DNA of 61,357 nucleotides from an uncultured Lactobacillus sp. (GCF_902491705.1 NZ_CABUIW010000007.1:1-61357); one strand, 5' to 3'; counted from the stretch's first letter, positions 8,689 through 17,658 are shown. Notes: a model not told the origin generated them from the letters alone. Program-made: numbers and translations.

Positions 8689-11328
8689 ATGACAGATTTA
8701 GCACCTAAATACAACCCTAATGAGGTTGAAAAAGGCAGATATCAAGAATGGCTTGATGAAGATTTATTCAAGCCATCAGGTGACAAGAAAGCTCACCCAT
8801 ATTCAATTGTTATCCCACCACCAAATGTAACTGGTAAGCTTCACTTGGGTCACGCATGGGACACTGCAATTCAAGATACTTTGATTCGTTTTAAGCGAAT
8901 GGAAGGTTACGACACTTTGTACTTGCCTGGTATGGACCACGCTGGTATTGCTACCCAAGCTAAGGTTGAAGCTAAGCTTCGTAAGCAAGGCAAAGACCGT
9001 CACCAAATGGGTCGTGAAGCATTTGTTAAGCAAGTATGGGACTGGAAAGATGAATACGCTAATATCATCAAGAGTCAATGGTCAAAATTAGGCCTTTCAC
9101 TTGATTACTCACGTGAAAGATTCACTCTTGATAAGGGTCTTTCAAAAGCCGTTAAGAAAGTTTTCGTTCAACTTTACAACGAAGGTCTTATTTACCGCGG
9201 TGAATACATCATCAACTGGGATCCAAAGCTAGAAACTGCTCTTAGTGATATTGAAGTTATTCACAAAGATGACAAGGGTGCTTTTTACCACATTAACTAT
9301 CCATTTGCAGATGGCTCAGGCTCTGTAGAAATTGCAACTACTCGTCCTGAAACTATGTTTGGTGATACTGCTGTTGCCGTTGCACCAGGAGATCCAAGAT
9401 ACAAGGATATCGTTGGTAAGGAATTGATCTTGCCACTTGTTGGTCGTCATATTCCAATTATCGAAGACCAACACGTTGATCCAGAATTTGGTACTGGTCT
9501 TGTAAAGATCACTCCAGCTCACGACCCTAACGACTTCCAAGTAGGTAACCGTCACAACTTAAAGCGTATCAACGTAATGAACGATGACGGTACTATGAAC
9601 GAAGAAGCTGGTAAGTACGCTGGCATGGATCGTTTCGAATGTCGTGAAGCTTTAGTTAAGGATCTTAAAGAAGAAGGTTACTTAATTAAGGTTGAACCAA
9701 TCGTTCACTCAGTTGGTCACTCAGAACGTTCAGGTGTTCAAGTTGAACCAAGATTATCTAAGCAATGGTTCGTTAAGATGAAGCCACTTGCTGAAAAGGT
9801 TTTGGAAAACCAAAAGACTGAAGGCAAAGTTAACTTCGTACCAGAAAGATTTGAACAAACCTTAAACCACTGGATGGAAAACGTTCACGACTGGGTAATT
9901 TCTCGTCAATTATGGTGGGGCCACAGAATTCCAGCTTGGTACAACAAGAAGACTGGTGAAACTTATGTAGGTGAGGAAGCACCTAAGGATATTGAAAACT
10001 GGACCCAAGATCCAGATGTACTTGATACTTGGTTCTCAAGTGCTCTTTGGCCATTCTCAACTATGGGTTGGCCAGATACTGATAGTCCTGACTTTAAGCG
10101 TTACTTCCCAACTAATGCATTAGTTACCGGTTACGACATTATCTTCTTCTGGGTATCAAGAATGATCTTCCAAAGTCTTCACTTTACCCATGAACGTCCA
10201 TTTAAGGATGTTGTTTTACACGGTCTTATTCGTGACGAACAAGGTAGAAAGATGTCTAAGTCATTGGGTAACGGTATTGACCCAATGGACGTAATTGATA
10301 AATACGGTGCCGATGCTCTTAGATGGTTCCTTTTGAATGGTACTGCTCCTGGTCAAGATACTCGTTTCAGCTACACTAAGATGGACGCAGCTTGGAACTT
10401 CATTAACAAGATTTGGAACGCTAGTCGTTTCGTAATTATGAACTTGCCAGAAGATGCAAAGCCTGCTCATATGCCAGATACTTCAAAGTTTGACTTGTCA
10501 GACAAGTGGATCTTTGATCGTTTGAACCACACTGTTGATGAAGTAACTCGTTTATTTGACGAATACCAATTTGGTGAAGCCGGAAGAGAAGCTTACAACT
10601 TTATCTGGAACGACTTCTGTGACTGGTACATCGAAATTTCTAAGGTTGCTTTAAATGGTGACGACGAAGAATTAAAGGCAAGAAAGCAAGAAAACTTAAT
10701 TTGGATCCTTGATCAAATCTTGCGTTTGATGCACCCAATTATGCCATTTGTAACTGAAAAGTTATGGCTTTCAATGCCTCATGAAGGTAAGTCAATCATG
10801 ACTGCTTCATACCCAGTAACTCACAAGGAATTTGAAAACAAGTCTGCTGATCAAGACATGGACTTCTTGATTGAAGTAATCAAGGCTGTTCGTAACATCC
10901 GTATGGAAGTTAACGCACCAATGTCTTCAGAAATCGACATCATGATTAAACTTGATGATCTTAACAACAAGCACATCCTGGATGAAAACGTAGATTACGT
11001 TGAAAACTTCTTACATCCAAAGAAGCTTGAAGTATCTGCAGATATTGAAGCTCCAAAGCTTGCTAAGACTGCCGTTATTCCAGGAGCACAAATCTTTGTT
11101 CCATTAACTGAACTTGTTAATATCGATGACGAATTAGCTAAGATGGAAAAGGAAGAAAAGCGTCTTGAAGATGAAGTAGCACGTTCTGAAAAGAAACTTG
11201 CTAACAAGGGCTTTGTTGATCACGCTCCAGAAGCAGTTGTTAACAAAGAAAAAGAAAAGAAGGCTGACTACGAAAGTCAATTAAGTGGCGTTCGTGAAAG
11301 AATTCAAGATTTGAAAGAGAGCAAATAA
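8689..11328 (+). CDS. valS: Valyl-tRNA synthetase
   Basis: The enzyme charges tRNA-Val with valine. The start is ATG 8689 behind GGAGG; the in-frame GTG-like extension to 8623 lies inside the T-box and is excluded. The 879-residue product has HLGH at 52-55 and KMSKS near 521, the class I signature motifs. It also has an editing domain (about 190-340), an anticodon-binding domain (about 600-750) and a C-terminal coiled coil (about 815-879) that grips tRNA. The length is normal. It is controlled by the upstream T-box, and folC starts directly at its stop codon. Confidence 0.98.
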   Translation: MTDLAPKYNPNEVEKGRYQEWLDEDLFKPSGDKKAHPYSIVIPPPNVTGKLHLGHAWDTAIQDTLIRFKRMEGYDTLYLPGMDHAGIATQAKVEAKLRKQGKDRHQMGREAFVKQVWDWKDEYANIIKSQWSKLGLSLDYSRERFTLDKGLSKAVKKVFVQLYNEGLIYRGEYIINWDPKLETALSDIEVIHKDDKGAFYHINYPFADGSGSVEIATTRPETMFGDTAVAVAPGDPRYKDIVGKELILPLVGRHIPIIEDQHVDPEFGTGLVKITPAHDPNDFQVGNRHNLKRINVMNDDGTMNEEAGKYAGMDRFECREALVKDLKEEGYLIKVEPIVHSVGHSERSGVQVEPRLSKQWFVKMKPLAEKVLENQKTEGKVNFVPERFEQTLNHWMENVHDWVISRQLWWGHRIPAWYNKKTGETYVGEEAPKDIENWTQDPDVLDTWFSSALWPFSTMGWPDTDSPDFKRYFPTNALVTGYDIIFFWVSRMIFQSLHFTHERPFKDVVLHGLIRDEQGRKMSKSLGNGIDPMDVIDKYGADALRWFLLNGTAPGQDTRFSYTKMDAAWNFINKIWNASRFVIMNLPEDAKPAHMPDTSKFDLSDKWIFDRLNHTVDEVTRLFDEYQFGEAGREAYNFIWNDFCDWYIEISKVALNGDDEELKARKQENLIWILDQILRLMHPIMPFVTEKLWLSMPHEGKSIMTASYPVTHKEFENKSADQDMDFLIEVIKAVRNIRMEVNAPMSSEIDIMIKLDDLNNKHILDENVDYVENFLHPKKLEVSADIEAPKLAKTAVIPGAQIFVPLTELVNIDDELAKMEKEEKRLEDEVARSEKKLANKGFVDHAPEAVVNKEKEKKADYESQLSGVRERIQDLKESK

Positions 11329-12600
11329 TTGAAGTTTACTGATGCACAAGAAGTAATTTCCTTTTTGTATTCTTTGCCACATCTGCACCCTAAGAATAAT
11401 TTGTCTTTTATTAAAAGAATTTTGGTCAAACTCGGAAATCCGCAAGATCAAGTAAAAACTGTTCATATTACGGGTACAAATGGTAAAGGCTCAACTTCAT
11501 ATTATTTAGCAACTCTACTTAAAAAGGCTGGTCAGAAGACTGGCCTTTTTGTATCACCTTATGTTTATCGCTTTAATGAACGAATTCAGCTGAATAACAA
11601 AGATATCAGCGATCAAGATTTGGTGAAGGCAGCTAATAAGGTGCAAGCAGCCTATGAAAAAATTCAAAAAGAAGATAATGAATTTTCACTAGTTACATTT
11701 GAATATGAAGTAGCCATTGCGTTTGTTTATTTTGCAGACCAAAAATGTGATTATGCCGTAATTGAAGTTGGCATTGGTGGTGAACATGATAAAACCAATG
11801 TGATTACGCCAGAAGCTAGCATAATTACTACTGTTGGATTAGACCATGAACAGATTATTAGCCCTACAATTCAGGATATTACTCGCGAAAAAAGTGGTGT
11901 AATTAAGCATAATAGACCGGTAGTTTTAGGTAATGTGCCTCAAGAAGTTGTGCCTATTTTGAAGCGAAAAGCTCAAAAGGAGCAGGCGCCCCTTTATCAA
12001 TTGGGACAAGATTTTAAAGTAGATGTGCAAGAGCAAATTCTTTATACAGATACAAAGCACAAGTTAACTTTTAAATTGCGTCCTCAAGTTGAAGTTTTTG
12101 ATATTGCAATTGCTGTTAAAACTTTTTATTTGCTTAAATTATCTCTAACAGATCGAAAAATTGAGCAGACAATTGATCAAATTGTAATTCCTGGTCGTTA
12201 CCAAGTTTTACAAGATAAGCCATTAATTGTTTTAGATGGTGCTCATAATATTCAGGCGATGACTAATTTGCTTAAAACAATTCATCAATTAGCCGAGAAA
12301 AAGCATGGCCGTGTTCATGCTCTAGTAACGATGATGAAAGACAAAGATTTAGAGCAAGTATTTGCATTATTTAAGCCTGAAGATGAAGTTTTGCTTACAA
12401 CTTTAGATTATCCGCGTGTAGCTAAACAAAATGATTTTCCAATTGATGTGCAAAGAAGATATAATTATGAACGGGACTATCAAGTAGGCTTTACCAATTT
12501 AGAGAATAAAATAGCAGATAACGATATTTTATTAGTTACTGGTTCATTTTATTTGGTAAGTGCAATTTTAAATTGGAAAGGAAAACAAAATGCACGTTAA
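11329..12600 (+). CDS. folC: Folylpolyglutamate synthase / dihydrofolate synthase
   Basis: The 423-residue protein adds glutamate residues to folates with ATP. It has the Mur-ligase-type P-loop TGTNGKGST (about 46-54), DYAVIEVGIGGEHD (about 138-151) and VLDGAHN (about 300), all FolC landmarks. The start is TTG 11329, immediately after the valS stop, with GAGAG upstream. The lack of a gap and of a promoter suggests cotranscription with valS, the usual order in lactobacilli. It overlaps the next gene by 11 bases. Confidence 0.95.
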   Translation: MKFTDAQEVISFLYSLPHLHPKNNLSFIKRILVKLGNPQDQVKTVHITGTNGKGSTSYYLATLLKKAGQKTGLFVSPYVYRFNERIQLNNKDISDQDLVKAANKVQAAYEKIQKEDNEFSLVTFEYEVAIAFVYFADQKCDYAVIEVGIGGEHDKTNVITPEASIITTVGLDHEQIISPTIQDITREKSGVIKHNRPVVLGNVPQEVVPILKRKAQKEQAPLYQLGQDFKVDVQEQILYTDTKHKLTFKLRPQVEVFDIAIAVKTFYLLKLSLTDRKIEQTIDQIVIPGRYQVLQDKPLIVLDGAHNIQAMTNLLKTIHQLAEKKHGRVHALVTMMKDKDLEQVFALFKPEDEVLLTTLDYPRVAKQNDFPIDVQRRYNYERDYQVGFTNLENKIADNDILLVTGSFYLVSAILNWKGKQNAR

Positions 12601-13267
12601 AGAAATAGATGATGACATTCAAGGCATTGTTTTTGACATGGATGGTCTCTTAGTTAATTCCGAAAAATTGTATTGGGATGCAAATATCCAAGCGGCAGAA
12701 GAAGAAAATCTTGGCACGCCACGTGATGCATATTTGAAATTAACTGGAGCCACAGTCAAAGAAATGCAAGATTTTTATCATAAGTATTTCAAGACTGAAG
12801 CTGACCGTGATCGATTTATTAAACGGACTGACGATTTAGTCTGGCAATGGACCGATGAAGGAAAATTAAAATTGCAGCCTGGCGTGCAAGAGGCTTTAGA
12901 TGAATTTCAAAAGCGCGGATTGCATATGGCAATTGCTTCAAGCAATTATGAAGACGTGTTGCAACATGTGCTCTGGGCAACTGGGATTAGAAATTATTTT
13001 GATTTCCATATAAGTTATCTAGATGTGCAAAAAGGTCATATCAGGCCTAAGCCAGCACCAGATATTTATTTAGCAGTAGCTAAAAAGATGCAGCTGCCTA
13101 AAGAAAATATTTTGGTATTTGAAGATTCATCCACTGGTGTTCAATCAGCAGCTAGTGCAGGCTTAAAATGCGTGATGGTGCCCGATTTAATTCCACCAAC
13201 GGAAAAGGATCGAACTAACGCTACAATGATTTGCAAAAACTTTTTTGAATTTCTCAAGAAAATTTAG
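12590..13267 (+). CDS. HAD-superfamily phosphatase (beta-phosphoglucomutase-like)
   Basis: The 225-residue protein has HAD motif I DMDGLLVNS (nucleophile Asp16, acid Asp18), motif II ASSNYE (about 116), a lysine region with RPKPAPD and motif III EDSSTGVQSA (about 177). The four-helix cap places it with the beta-phosphoglucomutase/sugar-phosphate phosphatase group. The exact substrate cannot be told from sequence. It overlaps folC by 11 bases and has GGAAAGG as ribosome site inside folC. Confidence 0.9.
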   Translation: MHVKEIDDDIQGIVFDMDGLLVNSEKLYWDANIQAAEEENLGTPRDAYLKLTGATVKEMQDFYHKYFKTEADRDRFIKRTDDLVWQWTDEGKLKLQPGVQEALDEFQKRGLHMAIASSNYEDVLQHVLWATGIRNYFDFHISYLDVQKGHIRPKPAPDIYLAVAKKMQLPKENILVFEDSSTGVQSAASAGLKCVMVPDLIPPTEKDRTNATMICKNFFEFLKKI

Positions 13268-13304
13268 CTCTTTTTTGCGTAATAAGTAATGAGGAGGAAT
13301 TTTC

Positions 13305-13928
13305 ATGAAAAGAAGAAATTCAAGTCATTGCTTTGTAAAAACAGACCTAGAGTTATTAATGCAGCTATTTGAACAGCTTGAGGATAAGGAAATAACCGAT
13401 TTTAAAGAATTAGGAAACTTTTTTGCTAAAAATCAGCTGACTAATTTTGATGATTTGATACGGTTTATTACTGGTCCTGACTGCATAGATGAAATTGCAA
13501 TTACTGCTGAAGAAGTTTTGGACCGTTTGCGTCTAGCTTCGCCTAAACGCAAAGCAGTCTTAACTTCAAGCGTAGAAGTGGGTAATTATTTAGCTGATAA
13601 ATTAGTGGGTCATAAACAAGAAGAGCTTTGGGTATTATATATTGATAATGCAAGTCATATCATTGCCGAGAAAAAATTATTTCAAGGTACATTGAACAAA
13701 TCAGTAGCACATCCGCGAGAAATTTTTCGTTGGGCTGTAATCTATGGCTGTTCAGGGATTTTTATTGCTCATAATCATCCTAGTGGCAAATTAATGCCAT
13801 CTTCTAGTGATTTTGAATTGACAGAAAACTTATGCCAAGTAGCTAAGATGATGAAAATTGACTTTTTAGATCATTTTATTGTGGGTCAAGGTCATTATTT
13901 GAGCATGCGTGAAGAAAAATTAGTTTAA
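13305..13928 (+). CDS. radC: RadC-family JAB/MPN domain protein
   Basis: The 207-residue protein carries the JAMM metal motif in IFIAHNHPSGKLMPSSSDF (H-x-H-x7-S-x2-D) within a RadC domain (about 80-207). The N-terminal part is shorter than in full RadC proteins, where it holds a helix-hairpin-helix. Its role in DNA repair, suggested by the name, is not firmly established. It has a strong site GAGGAGG ahead of ATG 13305 and lies just upstream of mreB, a common arrangement in Gram-positives. Confidence 0.92.
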   Translation: MKRRNSSHCFVKTDLELLMQLFEQLEDKEITDFKELGNFFAKNQLTNFDDLIRFITGPDCIDEIAITAEEVLDRLRLASPKRKAVLTSSVEVGNYLADKLVGHKQEELWVLYIDNASHIIAEKKLFQGTLNKSVAHPREIFRWAVIYGCSGIFIAHNHPSGKLMPSSSDFELTENLCQVAKMMKIDFLDHFIVGQGHYLSMREEKLV

Positions 13929-13940
13929 ACTTCTTTAAAA

Positions 13941-13981
13941 TTCGCGCGAAAATCACCTTTAAAGTGATAGTATGCTATAAT
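13941..13981 (+). promoter_or_regulatory. mreB promoter region with two palindromes
   Basis: An extended -10, TGCTATAAT (13973-13981), is clear. The -35 region is poor and is occupied by the inverted repeat ATCAC-N7-GTGAT (13952-13968). Just before it lies the perfect palindrome TTCGCGCGAA (13941-13950). A repressor or activator site overlapping the -35 is likely; the binding protein is unknown. Confidence 0.6.
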
Positions 13982-14023
13982 TATTCAAGATTTAGAGACC
14001 GCAATAATTAAGGAGAGATTTTT

Positions 14024-15028
14024 GTGTTTGGATTAGGTACAAAAAATATTGGTATTGATTTAGGTACAGCCAATACACTCGTTTACATGGAAGGTAAAGG
14101 AATCGTATTAAGAGAACCTTCTGTAGTAGCAAAGAATACGCAAACAGGTGAAGTTATCGCTGTAGGTTCAGAGGCTAAAGAAATGATCGGTAGGACTCCA
14201 GGTACTATTGTAGCAATTCGTCCTATGAGAGATGGTGTTATTGCTGATTATGATACTACAGCGGCTATGCTTAAGTACTTTATGGAGAAGACAGTTGGCA
14301 ATTCTAAGCCTTCAGTAATGATTTGTGTACCATCGGGCGTTACTGAGGTTGAAAAACGTGCTGTAATTGACGCTGCTAGAGTAGCTGGTGCACGTGAAGC
14401 TTTCGTAATTGAAGAACCATTTGCAGCAGCTATTGGTGCAGGTCTTCCAGTTATGGATCCTACAGGTTCGATGGTTGTTGATATCGGTGGTGGTACTACT
14501 GATGTAGCTACTATTTCACTTGGTGGTATCGTTTCTTCAACTTCAATTCGCCAGGCTGGCGATAAATTTAATAATGCAATTATTAATTACATTCATTCAA
14601 ACTTTAACTTATTAATTGGTGAAAGAACTGCTGAAGATATTAAGATTCAAGTTGGCTCAGCTTCAGTTGAAAAGGCTAAGGAAATTGAATCAATGAACAT
14701 TCGTGGTCGTGATTTGGTAACCGGTTTGCCAAAATCTATCGATGTTGAAGCAGTTGATATTGCTAAGGCTATTCAAGATGTTGTACAAGACATCATCGTA
14801 GCAATTAAAGAAACTTTGGAACAAACTTCACCAGAAATCGCTGCTGACGTTATCGATCATGGTATCGTTTTAACTGGTGGTGGCGCACTTCTTAAGAATT
14901 TACCAGAAGTTATTTCTGAAGCAACTAAGGTACCTGTATTTATTGCTCAAGATCCACTTGATTGTGTAGCAATCGGTACTGGTGAATCACTTAAGAATAT
15001 TGAAGTAATGCGTAGAAGTCGCAAATAA
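14024..15028 (+). CDS. mreB: Rod-shape actin homologue MreB
   Basis: The 334-residue cytoskeletal ATPase forms membrane-bound filaments that steer lateral wall synthesis. The start is GTG 14024 behind AAGGAGAG. The actin-fold phosphate loops GIDLGTANTLVY (about 9-20) and VVDIGGGTTDVA (about 158-169) and the adenosine motif LTGGGALLK (about 288) are intact. It leads the mreBCD group, though a hairpin separates it from mreC. Confidence 0.97.
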   Translation: MFGLGTKNIGIDLGTANTLVYMEGKGIVLREPSVVAKNTQTGEVIAVGSEAKEMIGRTPGTIVAIRPMRDGVIADYDTTAAMLKYFMEKTVGNSKPSVMICVPSGVTEVEKRAVIDAARVAGAREAFVIEEPFAAAIGAGLPVMDPTGSMVVDIGGGTTDVATISLGGIVSSTSIRQAGDKFNNAIINYIHSNFNLLIGERTAEDIKIQVGSASVEKAKEIESMNIRGRDLVTGLPKSIDVEAVDIAKAIQDVVQDIIVAIKETLEQTSPEIAADVIDHGIVLTGGGALLKNLPEVISEATKVPVFIAQDPLDCVAIGTGESLKNIEVMRRSRK

Positions 15029-15030
15029 TA

Positions 15031-15055
15031 AAAAAGCCGGCTGTTGCCGGTTTTT
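15031..15055 (+). terminator. Terminator-like hairpin between mreB and mreC
   Basis: CCGGC (15037-15041) pairs with GCCGG (15046-15050), flanked by A5 before and T5 after. It lies within an operon that is normally cotranscribed, so it probably lets only part of the mreB transcripts continue into mreCD. Confidence 0.6.
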
Positions 15056-15073
15056 CTTTGGGATCAATTCTTA

Positions 15074-15925
15074 ATGAAAAAATTTCTGCAAAACAAAAAA
15101 TTATTATCAGCATTTATTATAGTTATCGTTGTTTTAGTCGTTTTAGGCGGAAGCGTGAGTTTGCGCAAGAAACGCAATACTCCGTTATTAATCCAGAGCT
15201 TAGGCAATAATATCGTTGCCTTAGGTACAAGAATAGTTGATGTTCCTGTAGGCTGGGTTTCAGGTGGCTTAAACAGCGTACATGATATTTTAAATACTCA
15301 AGATGAGAATAATCATTTAAAGCGTGAAGTTACTAACCTTGGTCAAACCAAAGCACGGAATTCAGCTCTTGAAAAAGAAAACCGTCAATTAAAGGCTGCA
15401 TTAAAATTAAAAGATACGTTAAGTGGTTATACTTTAGTTAATGCATCAGTAATTTCCAGATCACCAGATACTTGGTCAGATTTATTGACTATTGATAAAG
15501 GTAGTTCTGCAGGCATTAAAAAGAATATGGCCGTTATGTGTGGCGGTGGTGTTATTGGACGAATCGTCGAAGCAAATGCTGCTTCATCTAAAGTGGAATT
15601 AATTACTACAACAGATGAATCAGCTAACCGCTTCTCCGTACAAGCAGATGCAGTTAATGGTAAGACAGTTCACGGAATTATTACTGTTACTTCCAATAAT
15701 AATTTAGCCTTTACTCAAGTAGTTGATGGTCGTAAATTAAAGGCTGGTACTAGAGTTTACACTAGTGGTATGGGTGGTAATTCACCTAAAGGCTTATTAA
15801 TTGGTACGGTAACTACGACAACACGTGATTCATTTGGTTTATCTGATCAAATTAGAATTAAGCCAGCAGGCGATATTAGTGATCCTTCTGTTATCACAGT
15901 CATTGAAAGACAGGTGGCTAACTAA
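15074..15925 (+). CDS. mreC: Rod-shape determining protein MreC
   Basis: The start at ATG 15074 gives MKKFLQNKKLLSAFI. An earlier TTG at 15044 lies in the hairpin and is rejected. The 283-residue protein has one N-terminal membrane segment (about 9-27), a coiled coil (about 65-110) and a beta-rich MreC domain outside the membrane (about 115-275). It links the wall-synthesis enzymes to MreB. The stop TAA and the mreD start share one base. Confidence 0.95.
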   Translation: MKKFLQNKKLLSAFIIVIVVLVVLGGSVSLRKKRNTPLLIQSLGNNIVALGTRIVDVPVGWVSGGLNSVHDILNTQDENNHLKREVTNLGQTKARNSALEKENRQLKAALKLKDTLSGYTLVNASVISRSPDTWSDLLTIDKGSSAGIKKNMAVMCGGGVIGRIVEANAASSKVELITTTDESANRFSVQADAVNGKTVHGIITVTSNNNLAFTQVVDGRKLKAGTRVYTSGMGGNSPKGLLIGTVTTTTRDSFGLSDQIRIKPAGDISDPSVITVIERQVAN

Positions 15926-16464
15926 TGTCTGTTTTTCGTAAATGGGTCTTAGCTATTGCGATGTTCGTTGCATTAATTGTTGACGGTATATGTTCTTTTT
16001 ACTTTCATCAATTTATGACTTATGGCAGTTTTGGCGCAGCTAGTGTAATTTTGCCAGTTAGTATGATGCTGATTGGACTGTTTGATGATACAAACGAAAA
16101 TGAAATTTGGTTGGCAATTGGTACAGGGATTGTCGCTGACATTTATTTTTACGGTATTATTGGTATTTACACAGTATTTTTACCGGTTAGCTGCTGGATT
16201 TGCCAAAAAGTAGCACGTTTTTTACCCGAAATTTTTTGGACAAGATTAATTGTAGTATTACTTGGCACCACAGTTTTTGTTGCTTATGCTTGGCTTGTAT
16301 TTCAAATGGCAGGTTTAGCTGACATTTCAATGCATGCATTGTTAATGTCATTAGCGGTTAACTTAGGCTGGTCAACTTTGGTCTTTGTCTTGTTATATTG
16401 GATTTTTGGTAATTTAGCACAAGATTATCCATTCCTAATTGATTTAAATGCTTATCGAGTATAA
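15925..16464 (+). CDS. mreD: Rod-shape determining protein MreD
   Basis: The 179-residue protein is almost entirely membrane, with about five hydrophobic segments, and belongs to the MreD family by place and profile. It completes the elongation complex with MreC. It starts in a TAATG overlap with mreC and is followed by a bidirectional terminator. Confidence 0.93.
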   Translation: MSVFRKWVLAIAMFVALIVDGICSFYFHQFMTYGSFGAASVILPVSMMLIGLFDDTNENEIWLAIGTGIVADIYFYGIIGIYTVFLPVSCWICQKVARFLPEIFWTRLIVVLLGTTVFVAYAWLVFQMAGLADISMHALLMSLAVNLGWSTLVFVLLYWIFGNLAQDYPFLIDLNAYRV

Positions 16465-16466
16465 AC

Positions 16467-16500
16467 AAAAAGACACGGAAAATTTTTCCGTGTCTTTTTT
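16467..16500. terminator. Bidirectional terminator between mreD and the DUF4044 gene
   Basis: AAAGACACGGAAA pairs with TTTCCGTGTCTTT, with A runs before and T runs after. It serves mreD on the plus strand and the convergent small gene on the minus strand. Confidence 0.85.
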
Positions 16501-16631
16501 TAAAACATTCCTGCACTTGCCATTGCGCCAACAGCTCCAGCAATAACTGCTGCTAAGGTAATGAAAGCCATTAGCCATGCCATGACAATAGTCAGCTTTT
16601 GAAATCCTGATTTTTTCTTTTTTCGTGCCAT
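16500..16631 (-). CDS. Small DUF4044-type membrane protein (43 residues)
   Basis: Read on the minus strand, ATG at 16631 follows AGGAGGA by seven bases and gives a 43-residue protein beginning MARKKKKSGFQKLTIVMAWL. A basic head of about 13 residues is followed by one hydrophobic segment (about 14-38) ending ASAGMF. This matches the short DUF4044 proteins that lactobacilli keep near mraZ. A promoter TTGAAA-N17-TAAAAT lies directly upstream (16656-16684). The function is unknown; its place between the mre and dcw genes hints at a wall or division role, which is inference. Confidence 0.85.
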   Translation of the reverse strand: MARKKKKSGFQKLTIVMAWLMAFITLAAVIAGAVGAMASAGMF

Positions 16632-16655
16632 AAAAAGTCCTCCTGTTTGAACAAT

Positions 16656-16684
16656 ATTTTATGCTTATTAATAGTTTTTTTCAA
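16656..16684 (-). promoter_or_regulatory. Promoter of the DUF4044 gene
   Basis: On the minus strand TTGAAA (16684-16679) and TAAAAT (16661-16656) are separated by 17 bases, 25 bases ahead of the ATG. Confidence 0.7.
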
Positions 16685-16723
16685 ATCAATTGTAGTTTAG
16701 AATAAAAGAATGGAGGAACTTTT

Positions 16724-17053
16724 ATGCTTTATATTTTCCTAATGCCTATTATTGGTTTAGCAGTTGCTTTTTTAATTAACTTAGTGTTTCCACGTGCAAA
16801 GTTTAGAGGCTATGATGTATTGCCATTCTTTTTTATTGCGGGATGCAATTTGATTACGGCGCATATGAATCAGCCTTCTTTTTTGCCATACGGCTTTTTG
16901 ATCTATTTTATTTTGGTTATTGTAGTTTCATTGAATGAAGCAATCAAGAATAAAAATATTTCTTTAGGTAAAACATTGCGTAAGTTATGGGACTATTTAG
17001 CTGCATGTACCAGTCTATGGTATGTAGGATTATTAGTTATGATGGTAATATAA
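16724..17053 (+). CDS. DUF3397 family membrane protein
   Basis: The 109-residue protein has three to four hydrophobic segments (about 2-22, 30-45, 52-68 and 90-108). It belongs to DUF3397, which in lactobacilli sits just before mraZ. TGGAGGAA precedes ATG 16724. No activity is known. A terminator follows, so it is probably its own transcript. Confidence 0.88.
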   Translation: MLYIFLMPIIGLAVAFLINLVFPRAKFRGYDVLPFFFIAGCNLITAHMNQPSFLPYGFLIYFILVIVVSLNEAIKNKNISLGKTLRKLWDYLAACTSLWYVGLLVMMVI

Positions 17054-17079
17054 AACTAAACTTATTTGTATATGCGAAG

Positions 17080-17113
17080 GGTGCAAAATTATAATATTTT
17101 GCACCTTTTTTAT
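17080..17113 (+). terminator. Terminator between the DUF3397 gene and mraZ
   Basis: GGTGCAAAAT (17080-17089) pairs perfectly with ATTTTGCACC (17096-17105), followed by a T run. Confidence 0.9.
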
Positions 17114-17169
17114 TGGGAAAAATAAAAATTATAAATAAATCTAAAAATATGTATTTTTTGCTTGAGCAG

Positions 17170-17209
17170 GTGGTAGAGAGTGGTGAATTGTGGTAAATTA
17201 TTTAGTGGA
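17170..17209 (+). promoter_or_regulatory. Probable MraZ operator (GTGGT repeats)
   Basis: GTGGT occurs at 17170, 17180 and 17190, exactly 10 bp apart, and a related GTGGA at 17205. MraZ is known to bind tandem repeats of about five bases with five-base spacers upstream of its own operon. The spacing and place fit negative autoregulation of the division cluster. Confidence 0.75.
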
Positions 17210-17222
17210 AGGGGGCTAGACC

Positions 17223-17654
17223 ATGTTCATGGGTGAATACCACCACAATCTGGATAGCAAAGGTCGTTTAATTATACCGGCTAAGCTGCGTGAACAGATT
17301 GGCGAAAAGATGGTGTTCACGCGAGGAATGGAAGGTTGCATTTTTGGCTATTCGATGGACGAATGGCAAAAAATTGAAGCTAAATTAGCAAAACTTCCGT
17401 TGACTAAGAGGAATGCGCGTAAATTTATGCGTTTATTCTACTCTGGTGCGATGGAATGTGAGTTTGATAAGCAGGGTCGCGTTAATCTGACAGCAACGCT
17501 TAAAGATCATGCTAAACTCATTAAAGAATGTGTCATTATAGGTGTTTCTAACCGAATTGAAATTTGGTCTAAGGAGTGTTGGGATAGCTTCGAAGAAGAA
17601 GCTAACGAAGACTATGATGACATTGCTGAAAATTTGGACGACATTGAACTATAA
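17223..17654 (+). CDS. mraZ: Transcriptional regulator MraZ
   Basis: The 143-residue protein has two SpoVT/AbrB-like halves: MFMGEYHHNLDSKGRLIIPA (1-20) and the second half with ECEFDKQGRVNLT (about 79-91). MraZ forms a ring that binds repeated sites in its own promoter and represses the mra/dcw operon. AAGGGGG lies before ATG 17223. It is the first gene of the division cluster. Confidence 0.97.
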   Translation: MFMGEYHHNLDSKGRLIIPAKLREQIGEKMVFTRGMEGCIFGYSMDEWQKIEAKLAKLPLTKRNARKFMRLFYSGAMECEFDKQGRVNLTATLKDHAKLIKECVIIGVSNRIEIWSKECWDSFEEEANEDYDDIAENLDDIEL

Positions 17655-17658
17655 AAAT

